From positions 122,752 through 186,751 of the forward strand of contig NZ_JACIDE010000004.1 in the NCBI RefSeq assembly GCF_014196205.1: a DNA stretch of 64,000 nt, written 5' to 3'. This DNA comes from Anoxybacteroides voinovskiense (GTDB lineage Bacteria; Bacillota; Bacilli; Bacillales; Anoxybacillaceae). Below are positions 36,713 through 46,592 of this stretch, in pieces (positions within the stretch are counted from its first letter, which is position 1; each line of letters starts with the position of its first letter). The position numbers and the translations under genes are program-made. The notes under the pieces are model-generated. The model did not search any database. It was not told the DNA's origin and saw only the letters and a list, made by a program, of their open reading frames with translations.

Positions 36713-37594
36713 ATGAAACGAATGTTTACCGGCTGGTTAGCGGCCGTGATGGTGCTGATGTTTCCTGCCTTTGCCGCAGCGGATGCCGCAGAAGGCGATG
36801 TCATTATTACGCTAGGAGAAAATTTAACGGAAGCGCAAAAGCAGCAAGTATTAAACGAAATGAACGCCCCGCAAACCGCGCAAACGATTACCGTTTCTAA
36901 TGCCGAAGAACATAAATATCTCGACGGATTAATTCCGAAAGCGCAAATTGGCACAAAAGCGATTTCGTCGTCGATGATTACGATTGGCGCAGAAGGTTCA
37001 GGATTAGATGTCGAAACGCATAACATTACATGGGTGACAAAAGAAATGTACACGAACGCGCTTATTACAGCCGGCGTGAAAGATGCAAAAATTTACATCA
37101 CCGCCCCGTTTCCGGTATCCGGCACGGCGGCGCTTACTGGTTTGATGAAGGCGTACGAAATTTCGTCGGACAAAGTCATCCCAGAAGACGTGAAAAAAGT
37201 CGCAAATGAAGAAATGGTAAAAACGGCGCAGCTCGCCAAATCAATCGGTAACGACCAAGCAGTTGCTCTTTTCACGAAACTAAAAGAAGAAATCGCGAAA
37301 AATCCGCCGCAAACAGATGCCGACATGCGTGCCCTCATCGAACGAGTGGCAAAAGATTTAGGCATTACGCTTACGCCGGATGAAATCAATAGCTTAGTGT
37401 CGTTGTTTACTAAAATGAAAAACTTAAACATCGACTGGAATCAAGTGAACGACCAACTAAATAAAGCAAAAGAAAAACTTTCCGCCTTCTTGCAATCGGA
37501 AGAAGGAAAAACGTTTATCCAAAACATCATCGACATATTAAAAGAAATTTGGCAAGCGATTAAATCTGCCTTCACATCCGAACCGCAAAAATAA
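36713..37594 (+). CDS. ypuA: YpuA-like secreted protein (DUF1002)
   Basis: 293 residues. Signal peptide MKRMFTGWLAAVMVLMFPAF with cleavage near AAA/DAA. The DUF1002 body has VIITLGENLTEAQKQQVLNE and SSSMITIGAEGSGLDVETHN. AGGAGG lies before the ATG. Extracytoplasmic; role unknown. Same position near ppiB as in B. subtilis. Terminator follows at 37600-37620. Confidence 0.9.
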   Translation: MKRMFTGWLAAVMVLMFPAFAAADAAEGDVIITLGENLTEAQKQQVLNEMNAPQTAQTITVSNAEEHKYLDGLIPKAQIGTKAISSSMITIGAEGSGLDVETHNITWVTKEMYTNALITAGVKDAKIYITAPFPVSGTAALTGLMKAYEISSDKVIPEDVKKVANEEMVKTAQLAKSIGNDQAVALFTKLKEEIAKNPPQTDADMRALIERVAKDLGITLTPDEINSLVSLFTKMKNLNIDWNQVNDQLNKAKEKLSAFLQSEEGKTFIQNIIDILKEIWQAIKSAFTSEPQK

Positions 37595-37599
37595 AGGGA

Positions 37600-37625
37600 G
37601 GAGCCTCATCTGACGGCTCCTTTCT
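37600..37625 (+). terminator. Terminator after ypuA
   Basis: GGAGCC (37600-37605) and GGCTCC (37615-37620) with TTTCTT after it. Confidence 0.75.
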
Positions 37626-37685
37626 TGTGAACAAACATAAGATTTTGTATACTTAAAGCAACATCTTTCGCTGGAGTTGAGTACG

Positions 37686-39350
37686 GTGAAAAAAATTCCG
37701 ATTGGCGTAAGCGACTTTAAAAAGCTCATAGAGGAAAATTTTTTCTTTGTCGATAAAAGTTTGTTGATAAAAGAAATTATCGAAGATGGTGCCGAAGTCA
37801 TTTTATTCACCCGCCCAAGAAGGTTTGGCAAAACATTAAATATGAGCATGTTAAAATATTTTTTTGCCAAAACAGAGCAAAATAACGATCGTTTATTCCA
37901 TCAGCTACAAATTTGCCAAGAACCTCACATAATGAAAAAACAAGGGACTTATCCCGTTATTTTCATCACCTTAAAAGACGAAAAACATCAACAGTTTACC
38001 CATTTCAAAAAAAGCTTTGCATTGTTAATGAGCGAAATTTACAAACAGCACCTCTATCTTCTAGAAAGCACACAATTGCTTTCATCAGAAAAAACATATA
38101 TACAGCAAATCATTAACAAAGAAACGGATGAAGTGGAACTGCAAAAAAGTTTGTTTTTGCTAAGTTCGTATTTATATAAATACCACCAGCAAAAAGTAAT
38201 TATCCTAATCGATGAGTACGATGTTCCGATTCAAGAGGCATATATATACGGCTATTACGATGAAATGATTTATTTTATGCGCAATTTTTTCAGCGCCGGG
38301 CTAAAAGATAACGTCTATTTAGAAAAAGCGGTTTTAACCGGTGTTCTTCGCATCGCGAAAGAGAGTGTTTTTTCCGGTTTGAACAACTTAGAGACATATA
38401 GCATTTTAAAATCGAAATATAGCCAATATTTTGGGTTTGTCGAAACAGAAGTCGAGCAACTGCTTGCGTATTACGGGCTAGAACAAAAAATGGACGACAT
38501 TCGTACGTGGTATAACGGTTACACGTTTGGAACACATGTGATCTATAATCCTTGGTCGATTTTGCATTTCGTAAAAGATCCGCGCGCCGGATTTCGCACA
38601 TATTGGGTGAATACGGCGGAAAATGGGCTACTTCGGACACTGCTAGCAAAAGCAAATACAAACATCAAAAAAGAACTCGAACGACTCATCAAAAGAGAAA
38701 CCGTTATCCAACCAATTGATGAAACGATGGTCATGCCTGAAGTAGAACAAACCGAAACAAGTATATGGAGCTTCTTACTTTTTACTGGCTATTTACGCGC
38801 TGCTCGTCAAGAAATAGAAGGATCGTTACATGTTCACTTGCAAATTCCAAACACAGAAGTACTCACTTTATTTAAGCAAATGATTGTATCATGGTTTCAA
38901 GTACGAACAGCAGATACATTCTCGCTTTTACTAAAAAGTTTAACAACTGGAGATATCGAGTCATTCGAAGATGCTTTAAGCGACCTCATCGAACAAACGA
39001 TTAGCTACTTTGACGTAGGAGAAGAAAGCGAAAAATTTTATCATGCACTCGTATTAGGAATGCTTGTTTCTCTCGAAAAAGAGTATACGATTAAATCAAA
39101 TCGCGAAAGCGGCTACGGCCGATACGACATCATGCTCATTCCAAAACATCCGGCGAAATACGGAGTCATTATCGAATTCAAATCGGTGAACAAACGAAAA
39201 AAAGAAACGCTTGAGAAAGCAGCGGTAGCAGCTGTTCAACAAATCCGCGCCAAACAATACAAAAAAGAACTAACGTCATTAGGCATTACCAATATTCTTG
39301 AAATCGGCATCGCCTTCGACGGAAAAAAAGTGTGCGTAAAAAAAGGCTGA
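37686..39350 (+). CDS. AAA-ATPase-like / PD-(D/E)XK nuclease family protein
   Basis: About 554 residues. The N-terminal AAA-like domain has FFVDKSLLIKEII, a P-loop variant RPRRFGKTLNMSML and Walker B-like VIILIDEYDVPI. The C-terminal PD-(D/E)XK-like nuclease domain has SNRESGYGRYDIML and KYGVIIEFKSV, with the D-(E)-x-K triad. Start taken at GTG 37686 behind GGAG; a TTG 9 bases earlier has no spacing. The family is common in gut and anaerobic bacteria and spreads horizontally; its job is unknown. It sits alone on the plus strand between ypuA and lysA, where B. subtilis has no such gene, so it is probably acquired. Confidence 0.85.
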   Translation: MKKIPIGVSDFKKLIEENFFFVDKSLLIKEIIEDGAEVILFTRPRRFGKTLNMSMLKYFFAKTEQNNDRLFHQLQICQEPHIMKKQGTYPVIFITLKDEKHQQFTHFKKSFALLMSEIYKQHLYLLESTQLLSSEKTYIQQIINKETDEVELQKSLFLLSSYLYKYHQQKVIILIDEYDVPIQEAYIYGYYDEMIYFMRNFFSAGLKDNVYLEKAVLTGVLRIAKESVFSGLNNLETYSILKSKYSQYFGFVETEVEQLLAYYGLEQKMDDIRTWYNGYTFGTHVIYNPWSILHFVKDPRAGFRTYWVNTAENGLLRTLLAKANTNIKKELERLIKRETVIQPIDETMVMPEVEQTETSIWSFLLFTGYLRAARQEIEGSLHVHLQIPNTEVLTLFKQMIVSWFQVRTADTFSLLLKSLTTGDIESFEDALSDLIEQTISYFDVGEESEKFYHALVLGMLVSLEKEYTIKSNRESGYGRYDIMLIPKHPAKYGVIIEFKSVNKRKKETLEKAAVAAVQQIRAKQYKKELTSLGITNILEIGIAFDGKKVCVKKG

Positions 39351-39364
39351 ACGATCAGCCTTTT
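39341..39364. terminator. Bidirectional terminator between the AAA gene and lysA
   Basis: AAAAGGCTGA (39341-39350) and TCAGCCTTTT (39355-39364) with a 4-base loop; it includes both stop codons of the convergent genes. Confidence 0.88.
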
Positions 39365-40677
39365 TTTACTTTTATTTTCAGCGGCACATCAAGCCGCACT
39401 AAATCTTCATACGTTTCGCGTTTCACAACAAGCTGCGCTTCGCCGTTTTCGACAAAGACGACGGCTGGACGCGGCAAACGGTTATAGTTGTTCGCCATCG
39501 AATAGCCGTACGCACCGGTGCAAAATACCGCTAAATAGTCGCCAGCTTCTGCTTTCGGAAGCGGTAAGTCCCAAATAAGCATATCGCCTGACTCGCAACA
39601 TTTCCCCGCAATCGCAACGACTTCTTCGTTCGCATCAAGCACGCGGTTCGCGAGCACCGCTTCATATTTCGCCTCATAAAGCGCCGGGCGAATGTTATCG
39701 CTCATGCCGCCATCGACCGCCACATAATGGCGCACGTTTGGCACTTCTTTTCGCGAGCCGATCGAATAAATCGTCGTTCCGGCATCGCCAACGAGCGAGC
39801 GCCCTGGCTCAATCCAAATTTCCGGCATTGGGAGAGAGAACGTTGCTACTTGTGTTTTCACTTCGGCAATGATTTGCTCGACATATTGCGCCGCTGGAAG
39901 CGGGTCGTCTTCGTTCGTATAGCGAATCCCAAAGCCGCCGCCGAGGTTGACGACTTGCGGCACAAATCCATGCCCCTCACGCCAATCAGCGATTTTTTGA
40001 AAAATTTTTCGCGCCGCCAATACAAAGCCTGTCGTCTCAAAAATTTGCGAGCCAATATGGCAATGAATGCCTAACACATGAAGCGACTCTGACCGCAGCG
40101 CTTGCCGCAGCGCTTCGTCCGCTTGGCCGTTATTTAAATCAAACCCAAACTTCGAATCTTCTTGCCCTGTTAAAATATAATCGTGCGTATGCGCCTCGAT
40201 TCCTGGCGTCACCCGAAGCAAAATGTCCGTCACCGTTTCTCGCTGGCGGCTCAGCTCTTCTAGTAATTGCAGTTCATAAAAATTGTCAACAACGATGCAA
40301 CCAACGCCGCATTCAAGCGCCATTTCCAATTCAGAACGGCTTTTGTTGTTCCCATGAAAATGAATGCGCTCTGACGGAAACCCCGCTTTTAGCGCCGTAT
40401 ACAACTCTCCACCTGACACGACATCAAGCGACAGCCCTTCTTCTTCGATCAGTTGGACGATGGCAATCGTCGAAAACGCTTTGCTCGCGTACGCAACTTG
40501 CGCGTTCACTCCATGCTTTTCAAACGCTTCTTTAAACGCGCGGGCGCGGGCGCGAATGAGCGCCACATCATAAATATACAGCGGTGTGCCATATTCTTCT
40601 GCAAGCATCACGACGTCTACACCGCCGATTTCTAAATGCCCTTTTTCATTCACACGACTCGTTCCGTGGAAAAACAT
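39355..40677 (-). CDS. lysA: LysA, diaminopimelate decarboxylase
   Basis: 440 residues. The PLP lysine lies in NAQVAYASKAFST; the glycine-rich phosphate site is NLGGGFGIRYT; the substrate motif is EPGRSLVGDAG; and the second-subunit Cys lies in GKCCESGDML. Last step of lysine synthesis. ATG 40677 is preceded by GAGGG. It follows spoVAF as in B. subtilis, but a terminator (40749-40772) separates them. Confidence 0.96.
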   Translation of the reverse strand: MFFHGTSRVNEKGHLEIGGVDVVMLAEEYGTPLYIYDVALIRARARAFKEAFEKHGVNAQVAYASKAFSTIAIVQLIEEEGLSLDVVSGGELYTALKAGFPSERIHFHGNNKSRSELEMALECGVGCIVVDNFYELQLLEELSRQRETVTDILLRVTPGIEAHTHDYILTGQEDSKFGFDLNNGQADEALRQALRSESLHVLGIHCHIGSQIFETTGFVLAARKIFQKIADWREGHGFVPQVVNLGGGFGIRYTNEDDPLPAAQYVEQIIAEVKTQVATFSLPMPEIWIEPGRSLVGDAGTTIYSIGSRKEVPNVRHYVAVDGGMSDNIRPALYEAKYEAVLANRVLDANEEVVAIAGKCCESGDMLIWDLPLPKAEAGDYLAVFCTGAYGYSMANNYNRLPRPAVVFVENGEAQLVVKRETYEDLVRLDVPLKIKVKKG

Positions 40678-40748
40678 GCCGATCCCTCATTCCGACAGAT
40701 TAAATATTCAAAACAATTCATTTTTATGCGAACCGAAAGCAAAAAAGA

Positions 40749-40772
40749 CAGTTAACGAACAAATATTAACTG
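40749..40772 (-). terminator. Terminator after spoVAF
   Basis: CAGTTAA (40749-40755) and TTAACTG (40766-40772); on the minus strand a CTTTTTT run follows. It ends the spoVA operon before lysA. Confidence 0.8.
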
Positions 40773-40844
40773 CCTTTTCTGCGGGAAAAAGATTACGTAT
40801 AACGTATCACAATTTTAAAAAAGTTGCAATATAAATCTTTTCCA

Positions 40845-42317
40845 TTAGGTCGGTTGTTTTTGTTGGTTTTGCGGATGGACGATGCTTGGACGAACCGTCG
40901 TCCCTGCGACCGAACGGCGCACTAAAATTTGCAAAAACGCCGCTGGGTCAAACGGGATAAACGGCCACAAGTACGGCGTATTGAGCGACCGAATGCGCAC
41001 GAGCCAAATGAGATAAACGGTCGTGCCAATCACAAGCCCTGGCACTTTAAACACCGCGACGGCAAGTGCGAGTGCGAGACGCGCAATTTTATTGGCGATG
41101 CTTAACTCATAGCTTGGCGTCGCAAACGAACCGATCGCCGCTACCGCCACATACAAAATGACTTCCGGCACGAATAAGCCGACATCGATAGCAATTTGTC
41201 CAATTAAGACGGCAGCGATTAACCCCATTGCCGTCGACAGCGGCGTCGGCGTATGAATGGCAGCCATCCGCAAAAACTCAATGCCGAAATCAGCGATAAA
41301 AATTTGCACAATGACCGGAATATTCGTATGTTTATTCGGCCCGATATACGACAGTTTCTCTGGGAGCAATGATGGGTCTAATACAAATAACACCCAAAGT
41401 GGCAACAAAAAGAGCGACGCCAAAATGCCTAAAAACCGCACCCAACGGACAAACGTCCCGACCGCTGGATTTTGCCGATACTCTTCGGCGTGCTGCACAT
41501 GATGGAAAAACGTCGTCGGCGTAATAATCACGCTCGGTGATGTATCGACCATAATAATGACATGCCCTTCTAATAAATGCGTCGCCGCTACATCAGGGCG
41601 TTCCGTATAGCGCACAAGCGGGTACGGGTTATACCCTTGTTTCACTAAAAACTCTTCGATTGTTTTATCCCCCATCGTCAGGCCGTCAATTTTAATTTGC
41701 TGAATTTCTTTTTTCACTAGCTCGACAAGCCCTGGATCAGCGACGTCTTTAATATAAGCGATGCAAACATCCGTTTTCGACCGCTCGCCGACTTGAATAA
41801 TTTCAAACCGCAACCGTTCATCGCGAATGCGCCGTCTTGTTAGGGCGGTGTTGACGATAATGTTTTCGACATAGCCGTCGCGCGCACCACGTACGACTTT
41901 TTCTGTATCTGGCTCTTGCGGCTGGCGGCCAGGATAGCTGCGCACATCGACAATAAAGCCGGTCGTCTCTCCTTCTAATAAAATAACAATTAAGCCTGAC
42001 AACAATTTATCAATCGCTTCGTTTAAATTGTCAACCGAACTTACTTGCTGGTGGACGAGGCGGTTTTCCAGAATTTGTTTCGCCTGCGCCGTTTGTCGCT
42101 CTCGGTCGTTAATTTGCACGATTTGCTTTAACAATTCGATTAAATATTGCGTATCGCAAAGCCCGTTGCAATAATAAATGTGCACTTCTTTTTTCAAAAT
42201 ATATACTTTTCGTATGCCTAAATCGAAGCTTGTCCCGATCCCGATTTTTTCTTTTAAATACGCTTCGTTATCGGCAAGGTTAGCAAAAATCGGCACTTGT
42301 TTTTCTGTCGTCGTCAC
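40845..42317 (-). CDS. spoVAF: SpoVAF, GerA-like spore membrane protein
   Basis: About 490 residues from GTG 42317 (AAAGGAGTGGGTTAC upstream; the frame opens 9 bases earlier inside that site). A long cytoplasmic N-terminal part like GerAA ([28 protein letters not shown] [18 protein letters not shown]) is followed by four to five membrane segments. Last gene of the spoVA operon, which carries dipicolinic acid into the forespore and out on germination. It overlaps spoVAEA by 38 bases. Confidence 0.93.
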   Translation of the reverse strand: MTTTEKQVPIFANLADNEAYLKEKIGIGTSFDLGIRKVYILKKEVHIYYCNGLCDTQYLIELLKQIVQINDRERQTAQAKQILENRLVHQQVSSVDNLNEAIDKLLSGLIVILLEGETTGFIVDVRSYPGRQPQEPDTEKVVRGARDGYVENIIVNTALTRRRIRDERLRFEIIQVGERSKTDVCIAYIKDVADPGLVELVKKEIQQIKIDGLTMGDKTIEEFLVKQGYNPYPLVRYTERPDVAATHLLEGHVIIMVDTSPSVIITPTTFFHHVQHAEEYRQNPAVGTFVRWVRFLGILASLFLLPLWVLFVLDPSLLPEKLSYIGPNKHTNIPVIVQIFIADFGIEFLRMAAIHTPTPLSTAMGLIAAVLIGQIAIDVGLFVPEVILYVAVAAIGSFATPSYELSIANKIARLALALAVAVFKVPGLVIGTTVYLIWLVRIRSLNTPYLWPFIPFDPAAFLQILVRRSVAGTTVRPSIVHPQNQQKQPT

Positions 42318-42879
42318 GTAACCCACTCCTTTCTAAAATTAACTCAACCGCTTTTTTCGTAATAGGGGAACCGTATTTTATATGGTCGCGATAGCCCATT
42401 TTCCCAATGTCGCCAATGCCAACGATGATAGGAATGTTTAACTGCTCCAAGCAATATACCGTATCGCCATTAATGCGCCCTACGTCTAATTCGCGAATCC
42501 CTTCTTTATCGACGCCATATTCGGTTAAATAGCCGTCACGGTCGATGCTGACATCGACTTTTGTCCATTCGTGCTGGTGGGTGTTTGACGCAACGGCAAT
42601 CGCACCGATCACCTCGATTTGCTTATGGGTCGCAACATATTTTAACGCCTGCTCCCCTGCTCCTTCGCCAATCGCACCGCAATCATCAAACATGACAAAC
42701 ACAGGGTCGTAAGGGGCTTGTAAAATAAGCTGTACAAGTTCTTTTCCTGTCAACACCGACGGGTTTCCGCGCGAGCGGCTAATGCAGCGGCCGCCGACTT
42801 CTTTTGCGACATGCTCAATCGTTCGCCATGCAAACTCATCTCCATCAGTTACAATAATGACCCGTCTTTTTTTCATCAT
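42280..42879 (-). CDS. spoVAEA: SpoVAEA, soluble spore protein
   Basis: 199 residues, no membrane segment. Begins [20 protein letters not shown]; typical phrases [17 protein letters not shown] and [20 protein letters not shown]. Found between spoVAEB and spoVAF in Bacillus; outer surface of the spore inner membrane. Confidence 0.93.
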   Translation of the reverse strand: MMKKRRVIIVTDGDEFAWRTIEHVAKEVGGRCISRSRGNPSVLTGKELVQLILQAPYDPVFVMFDDCGAIGEGAGEQALKYVATHKQIEVIGAIAVASNTHQHEWTKVDVSIDRDGYLTEYGVDKEGIRELDVGRINGDTVYCLEQLNIPIIVGIGDIGKMGYRDHIKYGSPITKKAVELILERSGLRDDDRKTSADFC

Positions 42880-42882
42880 GCT

Positions 42883-43227
42883 CTATCCTTTCGGTTTGCA
42901 AATAAGTGCAGTAAAAAACGAAAGAACAATCATCGCTACGATCTCTACCCCGACGAGGCGAAAGACGTTCGCGCCTGCTGCTATCACGTTTTGTTCTGTT
43001 GTTGCGATAACGCCTTTAATCAACCAATAGCCAAAGCCGCTCATCGGCAACAGCGCCCCCATTCCAGCGATGTCGACTAGCCAATCATATACGCCTAATG
43101 CACCTAAAACGACACCGACCAACACTAAACCGATCACGACTTGTATCTGCGAAAATTTGTAATCAATAAGCAGCTGAGCACCGCCGCAAATCAAACCACC
43201 GACGAAAAATGCCGACCAATACTCCAT
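42883..43227 (-). CDS. spoVAEB: SpoVAEB, membrane subunit of the DPA channel
   Basis: 114 residues, about four membrane helices (YWSAFFVGGLICGGAQLLID, then three more). It belongs to the same SpoVA membrane family as SpoVAC. It lies one base after the spoVAD stop. Confidence 0.93.
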   Translation of the reverse strand: MEYWSAFFVGGLICGGAQLLIDYKFSQIQVVIGLVLVGVVLGALGVYDWLVDIAGMGALLPMSGFGYWLIKGVIATTEQNVIAAGANVFRLVGVEIVAMIVLSFFTALICKPKG

Positions 43228-43228
43228 G

Positions 43229-44239
43229 TCACTCCCCCCTCACCGCTTCAATGACGACCCCGTGAGCAATCGCAGGAATCGATTCGTTTTGTTGAATCAT
43301 CGTCGGGCTTAATAACGCTCCCGTCGCCACTACGAGCATTCGCTCCATCGCTCCAGCTTTCATCTCTTTTAACAAATGGCCGTACGTCACTACCGCGCAA
43401 CATGCACACCCGCTTCCGCCTGCAAACGCTCCTTTTTCCGGGCGGTAGATTAGCAACCCGCAATCATTGTAATTGCTTGTGACATCATACCCTGCTTCCA
43501 TTAAAAGTTCTTTCACAATGACGCTGCCGACGCGAGATAAATCGCCAGTCACAATTAAGTCATAGTCCGATGGCGAACGGCGCAAATCGTAAAAATGTTG
43601 TTCAATCGTATGGGCAGCAGCCGGCGCCATCGCCGACCCCATATCAAGCGGGTTCGTTAATCCTGCATCGATTACCCTTCCAATCGTCGCAGCCGTCACG
43701 CGAAAACGTCCTTTTTCCTTCCCGATTAATGCTGCGCCTGCTCCTGTGACCGTAAACGTTGCGCTTTTCGGCTTTTGGACGCCAAGTTCTGTCGGATAAC
43801 GAAACTGGCGCTCGGCGGTAGCGTTATGGCTGCTTGTTGCCGCAAGCGCACGCTTCGCAAATCCGCCGTCAACGAGCGCTGCCCCAACTGCCAACGTTTC
43901 CATTGACGTCGAACATGCGCCGAACATGCATAAGAACGGAACCGGAAACGCACGCGCCGTATAGTTGGCAGTGACATTTTGATTTAATAAATCGCCAGCG
44001 AGCAACACATCTACTTCATTGATCGTGATGTTGCCATGTTGTAAACAGACAGCAATCGCATCTTGCATTAACCGCCGCTCGGCACGTTCCCACGTTTTTT
44101 CCCCGCAGTATAAATCATGGTGGACGACATCAAAACAGTTGCCAAGCGGCCCGTCTGCCTCCGAAGGACCGACTGCTGTACCTGTCGCTTGAATATACAC
44201 GTCATCAAACACCCACGTCTGTTTCCCAACGAGCTTCAC
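43229..44239 (-). CDS. spoVAD: SpoVAD, dipicolinic-acid-binding protein with thiolase fold
   Basis: 336 residues. Thiolase-like phrases FLCMFGACSTSMETLAVGAA, where the Cys lies in the position of thiolase catalytic Cys, and GGSGCACCAVVTYGHLL. In Bacillus SpoVAD binds DPA directly and is essential for its uptake. Confidence 0.95.
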   Translation of the reverse strand: MKLVGKQTWVFDDVYIQATGTAVGPSEADGPLGNCFDVVHHDLYCGEKTWERAERRLMQDAIAVCLQHGNITINEVDVLLAGDLLNQNVTANYTARAFPVPFLCMFGACSTSMETLAVGAALVDGGFAKRALAATSSHNATAERQFRYPTELGVQKPKSATFTVTGAGAALIGKEKGRFRVTAATIGRVIDAGLTNPLDMGSAMAPAAAHTIEQHFYDLRRSPSDYDLIVTGDLSRVGSVIVKELLMEAGYDVTSNYNDCGLLIYRPEKGAFAGGSGCACCAVVTYGHLLKEMKAGAMERMLVVATGALLSPTMIQQNESIPAIAHGVVIEAVRGE

Positions 44240-44250
44240 CCAATCCCCCC

Positions 44251-44679
44251 TTACCTCATGAAATACACGAGTCCGAACAAGTAAGCGGCGACAATTCCAT
44301 ATACGAGCGCTGCCCCGCCAACTTTAAACATATGCCCTGCAATGCCGCTCACCACTCCTTCACTTCGATGCTCCAACGCAGCGCTTGTTAGCGAATTTGC
44401 AAACCATGTAATTAACATCGTCGAACCAGCCCCAGCAAACTGGCTAAACTCGTCATACACGCCGATGGCAGTAAGCACGACCGCTGCGCCAATAAATAGA
44501 AGCAATACCGCCTGTTCCGCTGCGAGCGACGGCAAATTCACGCGAAATTGTGCACGTAACACTTCCGCTACAACGGAAAGCCCACCGCCGATAAAAAACG
44601 CCTTTAAGCTATTGGCTACATACGACGGTTTCGGCTGAAATTTTTTTACCGCTTGTCGATAATTGTCGCGCAATCGCAT
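44251..44679 (-). CDS. spoVAC: SpoVAC, membrane subunit of the DPA channel
   Basis: 142 residues with four membrane helices. N terminus MRLRDNYRQAVKKFQPKPSY is basic; ALKAFFIGGGL-type AFFIGGGLSVVAEVLRAQF follows. SpoVAC is described as a mechanosensitive channel in B. subtilis. Confidence 0.94.
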   Translation of the reverse strand: MRLRDNYRQAVKKFQPKPSYVANSLKAFFIGGGLSVVAEVLRAQFRVNLPSLAAEQAVLLLFIGAAVVLTAIGVYDEFSQFAGAGSTMLITWFANSLTSAALEHRSEGVVSGIAGHMFKVGGAALVYGIVAAYLFGLVYFMR

Positions 44680-44681
44680 CG

Positions 44682-45110
44682 CTACTTCCCCTCCACAAAA
44701 TAAATCCAGTAAAATAATGCTCCGAACACTTTGCCAAAAACGATAGCCATGAGCAATAAAATCACTTTGTCTGCCATTCCCATTCGTTTCGCTAAAATTG
44801 GCCAGACGTTGAGCACTTCTGTCAATGCCGCTGCAAGCATCCCGATAAACACGCCGCTAAACATCCCGAGCGGAAGAAGCCAATATTTCGATGCCCCTAA
44901 TACGGAAGAACGGAGGCTCATCCAGCCGCCGATGACCGCACCGGCTACCGCACTCCATTCATAGGCATGAATCCATTTCATCGTTTTCGTAAGTTGCGTC
45001 AATCGTGGAATGACCCCGAGAACGACTAAAAAAGCAACGAACCCTGTTCCAGCCGCAAGCCCTCCCGCAAAACCGACGATGACGACGAACGCAACTTTAC
45101 TTGTCGTCAA
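44682..45110 (-). CDS. spoVAB: SpoVAB, spore membrane protein
   Basis: 142 residues, four membrane segments; GGLAAGTGFVAFLVVLGVIP is the conserved N-terminal motif. Starts with TTG at 45110, within the 3' end of spoVAA (overlap 14 bases), with only a weak binding site, so translational coupling is likely. Confidence 0.92.
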   Translation of the reverse strand: MTTSKVAFVVIVGFAGGLAAGTGFVAFLVVLGVIPRLTQLTKTMKWIHAYEWSAVAGAVIGGWMSLRSSVLGASKYWLLPLGMFSGVFIGMLAAALTEVLNVWPILAKRMGMADKVILLLMAIVFGKVFGALFYWIYFVEGK

Positions 45111-45717
45111 TTCGCTTCATACTTTCTTTATTTTCGTGCAATATTACGTACTGGTCGAGCGACTGCTGGTAGTTAAACATTTCGACTTCAAGAGGGCTTG
45201 GTTCTTCGTTGAGCCGTTTGCGGAACAAATGGTTAAAATATAAAATCATGCCTATCCCTAATCCAAGGGAATATGGAATTTGAAACAATAATGGCTTTTC
45301 CGTTTTTTCACCAGTAATCATCGTATATAAATGTTGATGCATCTCTTTCATGCTGACGTCTTCATGAAAATTCATAATCGCTAGCGCCGAGCCGATAAAA
45401 AGCAATAGCCAAACGAACAAAAAGGAAAGAAACGACACGCGCTTTTTTTCATAAACGACTTCGACGATCGTTTGTGCTGGCCCAATCGTTTGGACGTCTA
45501 CTGTTTTCTCGGAGCGAACAATCGTGTCGATCACGTGCATGACATCGATAATGACGATGTTTTTGTCGTGCGGTTGAATTTGATAAACGGGAAGCTGCTT
45601 TATTTTTTCAAGCAATTGATCGTCCGTTGCGATCATTTGGGCAACATCCCCGACCACGACCATTTCATGCGGCTTTACTTGGACGCGATGACGTAATTTC
45701 ATGAAAACCGTTTCCAA
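45097..45717 (-). CDS. spoVAA: SpoVAA, spore membrane protein
   Basis: 206 residues from TTG 45717, eight bases after AAAGGTG; a GTG at 45726 lies inside that site. The resulting N terminus aligns with the usual start (E..F.KLRHRV). Two membrane segments near 108-125 and 160-178, the first in LLLFIGSALAIMNFHEDVSM, then RLNEEPSPLEVEMFNYQ. First gene of the spoVA operon behind a sigma-G-type promoter. Confidence 0.93.
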   Translation of the reverse strand: METVFMKLRHRVQVKPHEMVVVGDVAQMIATDDQLLEKIKQLPVYQIQPHDKNIVIIDVMHVIDTIVRSEKTVDVQTIGPAQTIVEVVYEKKRVSFLSFLFVWLLLFIGSALAIMNFHEDVSMKEMHQHLYTMITGEKTEKPLLFQIPYSLGLGIGMILYFNHLFRKRLNEEPSPLEVEMFNYQQSLDQYVILHENKESMKRIDDK

Positions 45718-45749
45718 TCGCCTCACACCTTTATTTATTTTTTCTTACT

Positions 45750-45780
45750 TAGTATGTTTGAACAAGAAAGGAATGATACG
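45750..45780 (-). promoter_or_regulatory. Sigma-G promoter of spoVA
   Basis: Minus strand: -10 CATACTA (45756-45750), an exact match to the forespore consensus; -35 CGTATC (45780-45775), 4 of 6 to TGTATA; spacer 18. B. subtilis spoVA is sigma-G dependent. Confidence 0.65.
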
Positions 45781-45817
45781 GCGAATAAATAATTACCATC
45801 CATTCAATAAAAAAAGA

Positions 45818-45846
45818 AAAGAATGGGTACTATTCACCCATTCTTT
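45818..45846 (-). terminator. Terminator after sigF
   Basis: AAAGAATGGGT (45818-45828) and ACCCATTCTTT (45836-45846), 11-bp stem; on the minus strand TTTTCTTTTTTT follows. The stem includes the last codons of sigF. Confidence 0.88.
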
Positions 45847-46579
45847 GTTTTATTTGTTGTAAAATCTTTTTTTCCAACCGTGATACTTGCACTTGAGAGA
45901 TGCCTAATCTAGATGCCACTTCTGATTGCGTTTGGTCTTTATAATAGCGCAAATACACGATGAGTCGTTCGCGCTCTTCCAGTTCTTCAATCGCTTTTTT
46001 TAACGCGAGCTTATCGAACCATAGCTCTTCTTGATTGGCAATTTGGTCGAGAAGGGTAATCGGGTCTCCATCATTTTCATACACCGTTTCATGAATGGAC
46101 GCTGGCGAACGAGCGGCTTCTTGTGCGAGCACGACATCTTCTGGTAAAATTTGCAAATAATCAGCAATCTCTGTTACCGTTGGCGCTCGACCGTATTGCT
46201 TTGATAGCTCGTCTTTCGCTTTGCGAATTTTATTGCCTGTTTCTTTTAACGAGCGGCTTACTTTCACGGTGCCATCATCACGAATAAATCGCTGAATTTC
46301 CCCAATAATCATCGGTACCGCATACGTCGAAAATTTTACATCATACGATAGATCAAACTTATCGACTGATTTTAGTAAGCCGATGCACCCGATTTGAAAC
46401 AAGTCGTCCGGCTCATACCCGCGATTGAGAAAGCGTTGCACGACCGACCAAACGAGGCGCATGTTTTTTTGAATGATTTCCTCACGTGCCTCTTCGTCGC
46501 CTTCTTGGCTGCGCCGGATGAGTTCTTTCAGTTCGTGGTCTTTCATCGGCGTCTGCTCTTGCTTGACATCGACATCCAT
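45830..46579 (-). CDS. sigF: SigF, forespore-specific RNA polymerase sigma factor
   Basis: 249 residues from ATG 46579 (MDVDVKQEQTPMKDHELKEL), nine bases after AAGGGAG; an ATG two codons earlier is too close. Region 2: EEIIQKNMRLVWSVVQRFLN and DLFQIGCIGLLKSVDKFD; region 4: YYKDQTQSEVASRLGISQVQ. First compartment-specific factor of the forespore, held by SpoIIAB. Confidence 0.97.
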   Translation of the reverse strand: MDVDVKQEQTPMKDHELKELIRRSQEGDEEAREEIIQKNMRLVWSVVQRFLNRGYEPDDLFQIGCIGLLKSVDKFDLSYDVKFSTYAVPMIIGEIQRFIRDDGTVKVSRSLKETGNKIRKAKDELSKQYGRAPTVTEIADYLQILPEDVVLAQEAARSPASIHETVYENDGDPITLLDQIANQEELWFDKLALKKAIEELEERERLIVYLRYYKDQTQSEVASRLGISQVQVSRLEKKILQQIKQRMGE

Positions 46580-46592
46580 AGGCATGTCTCCC

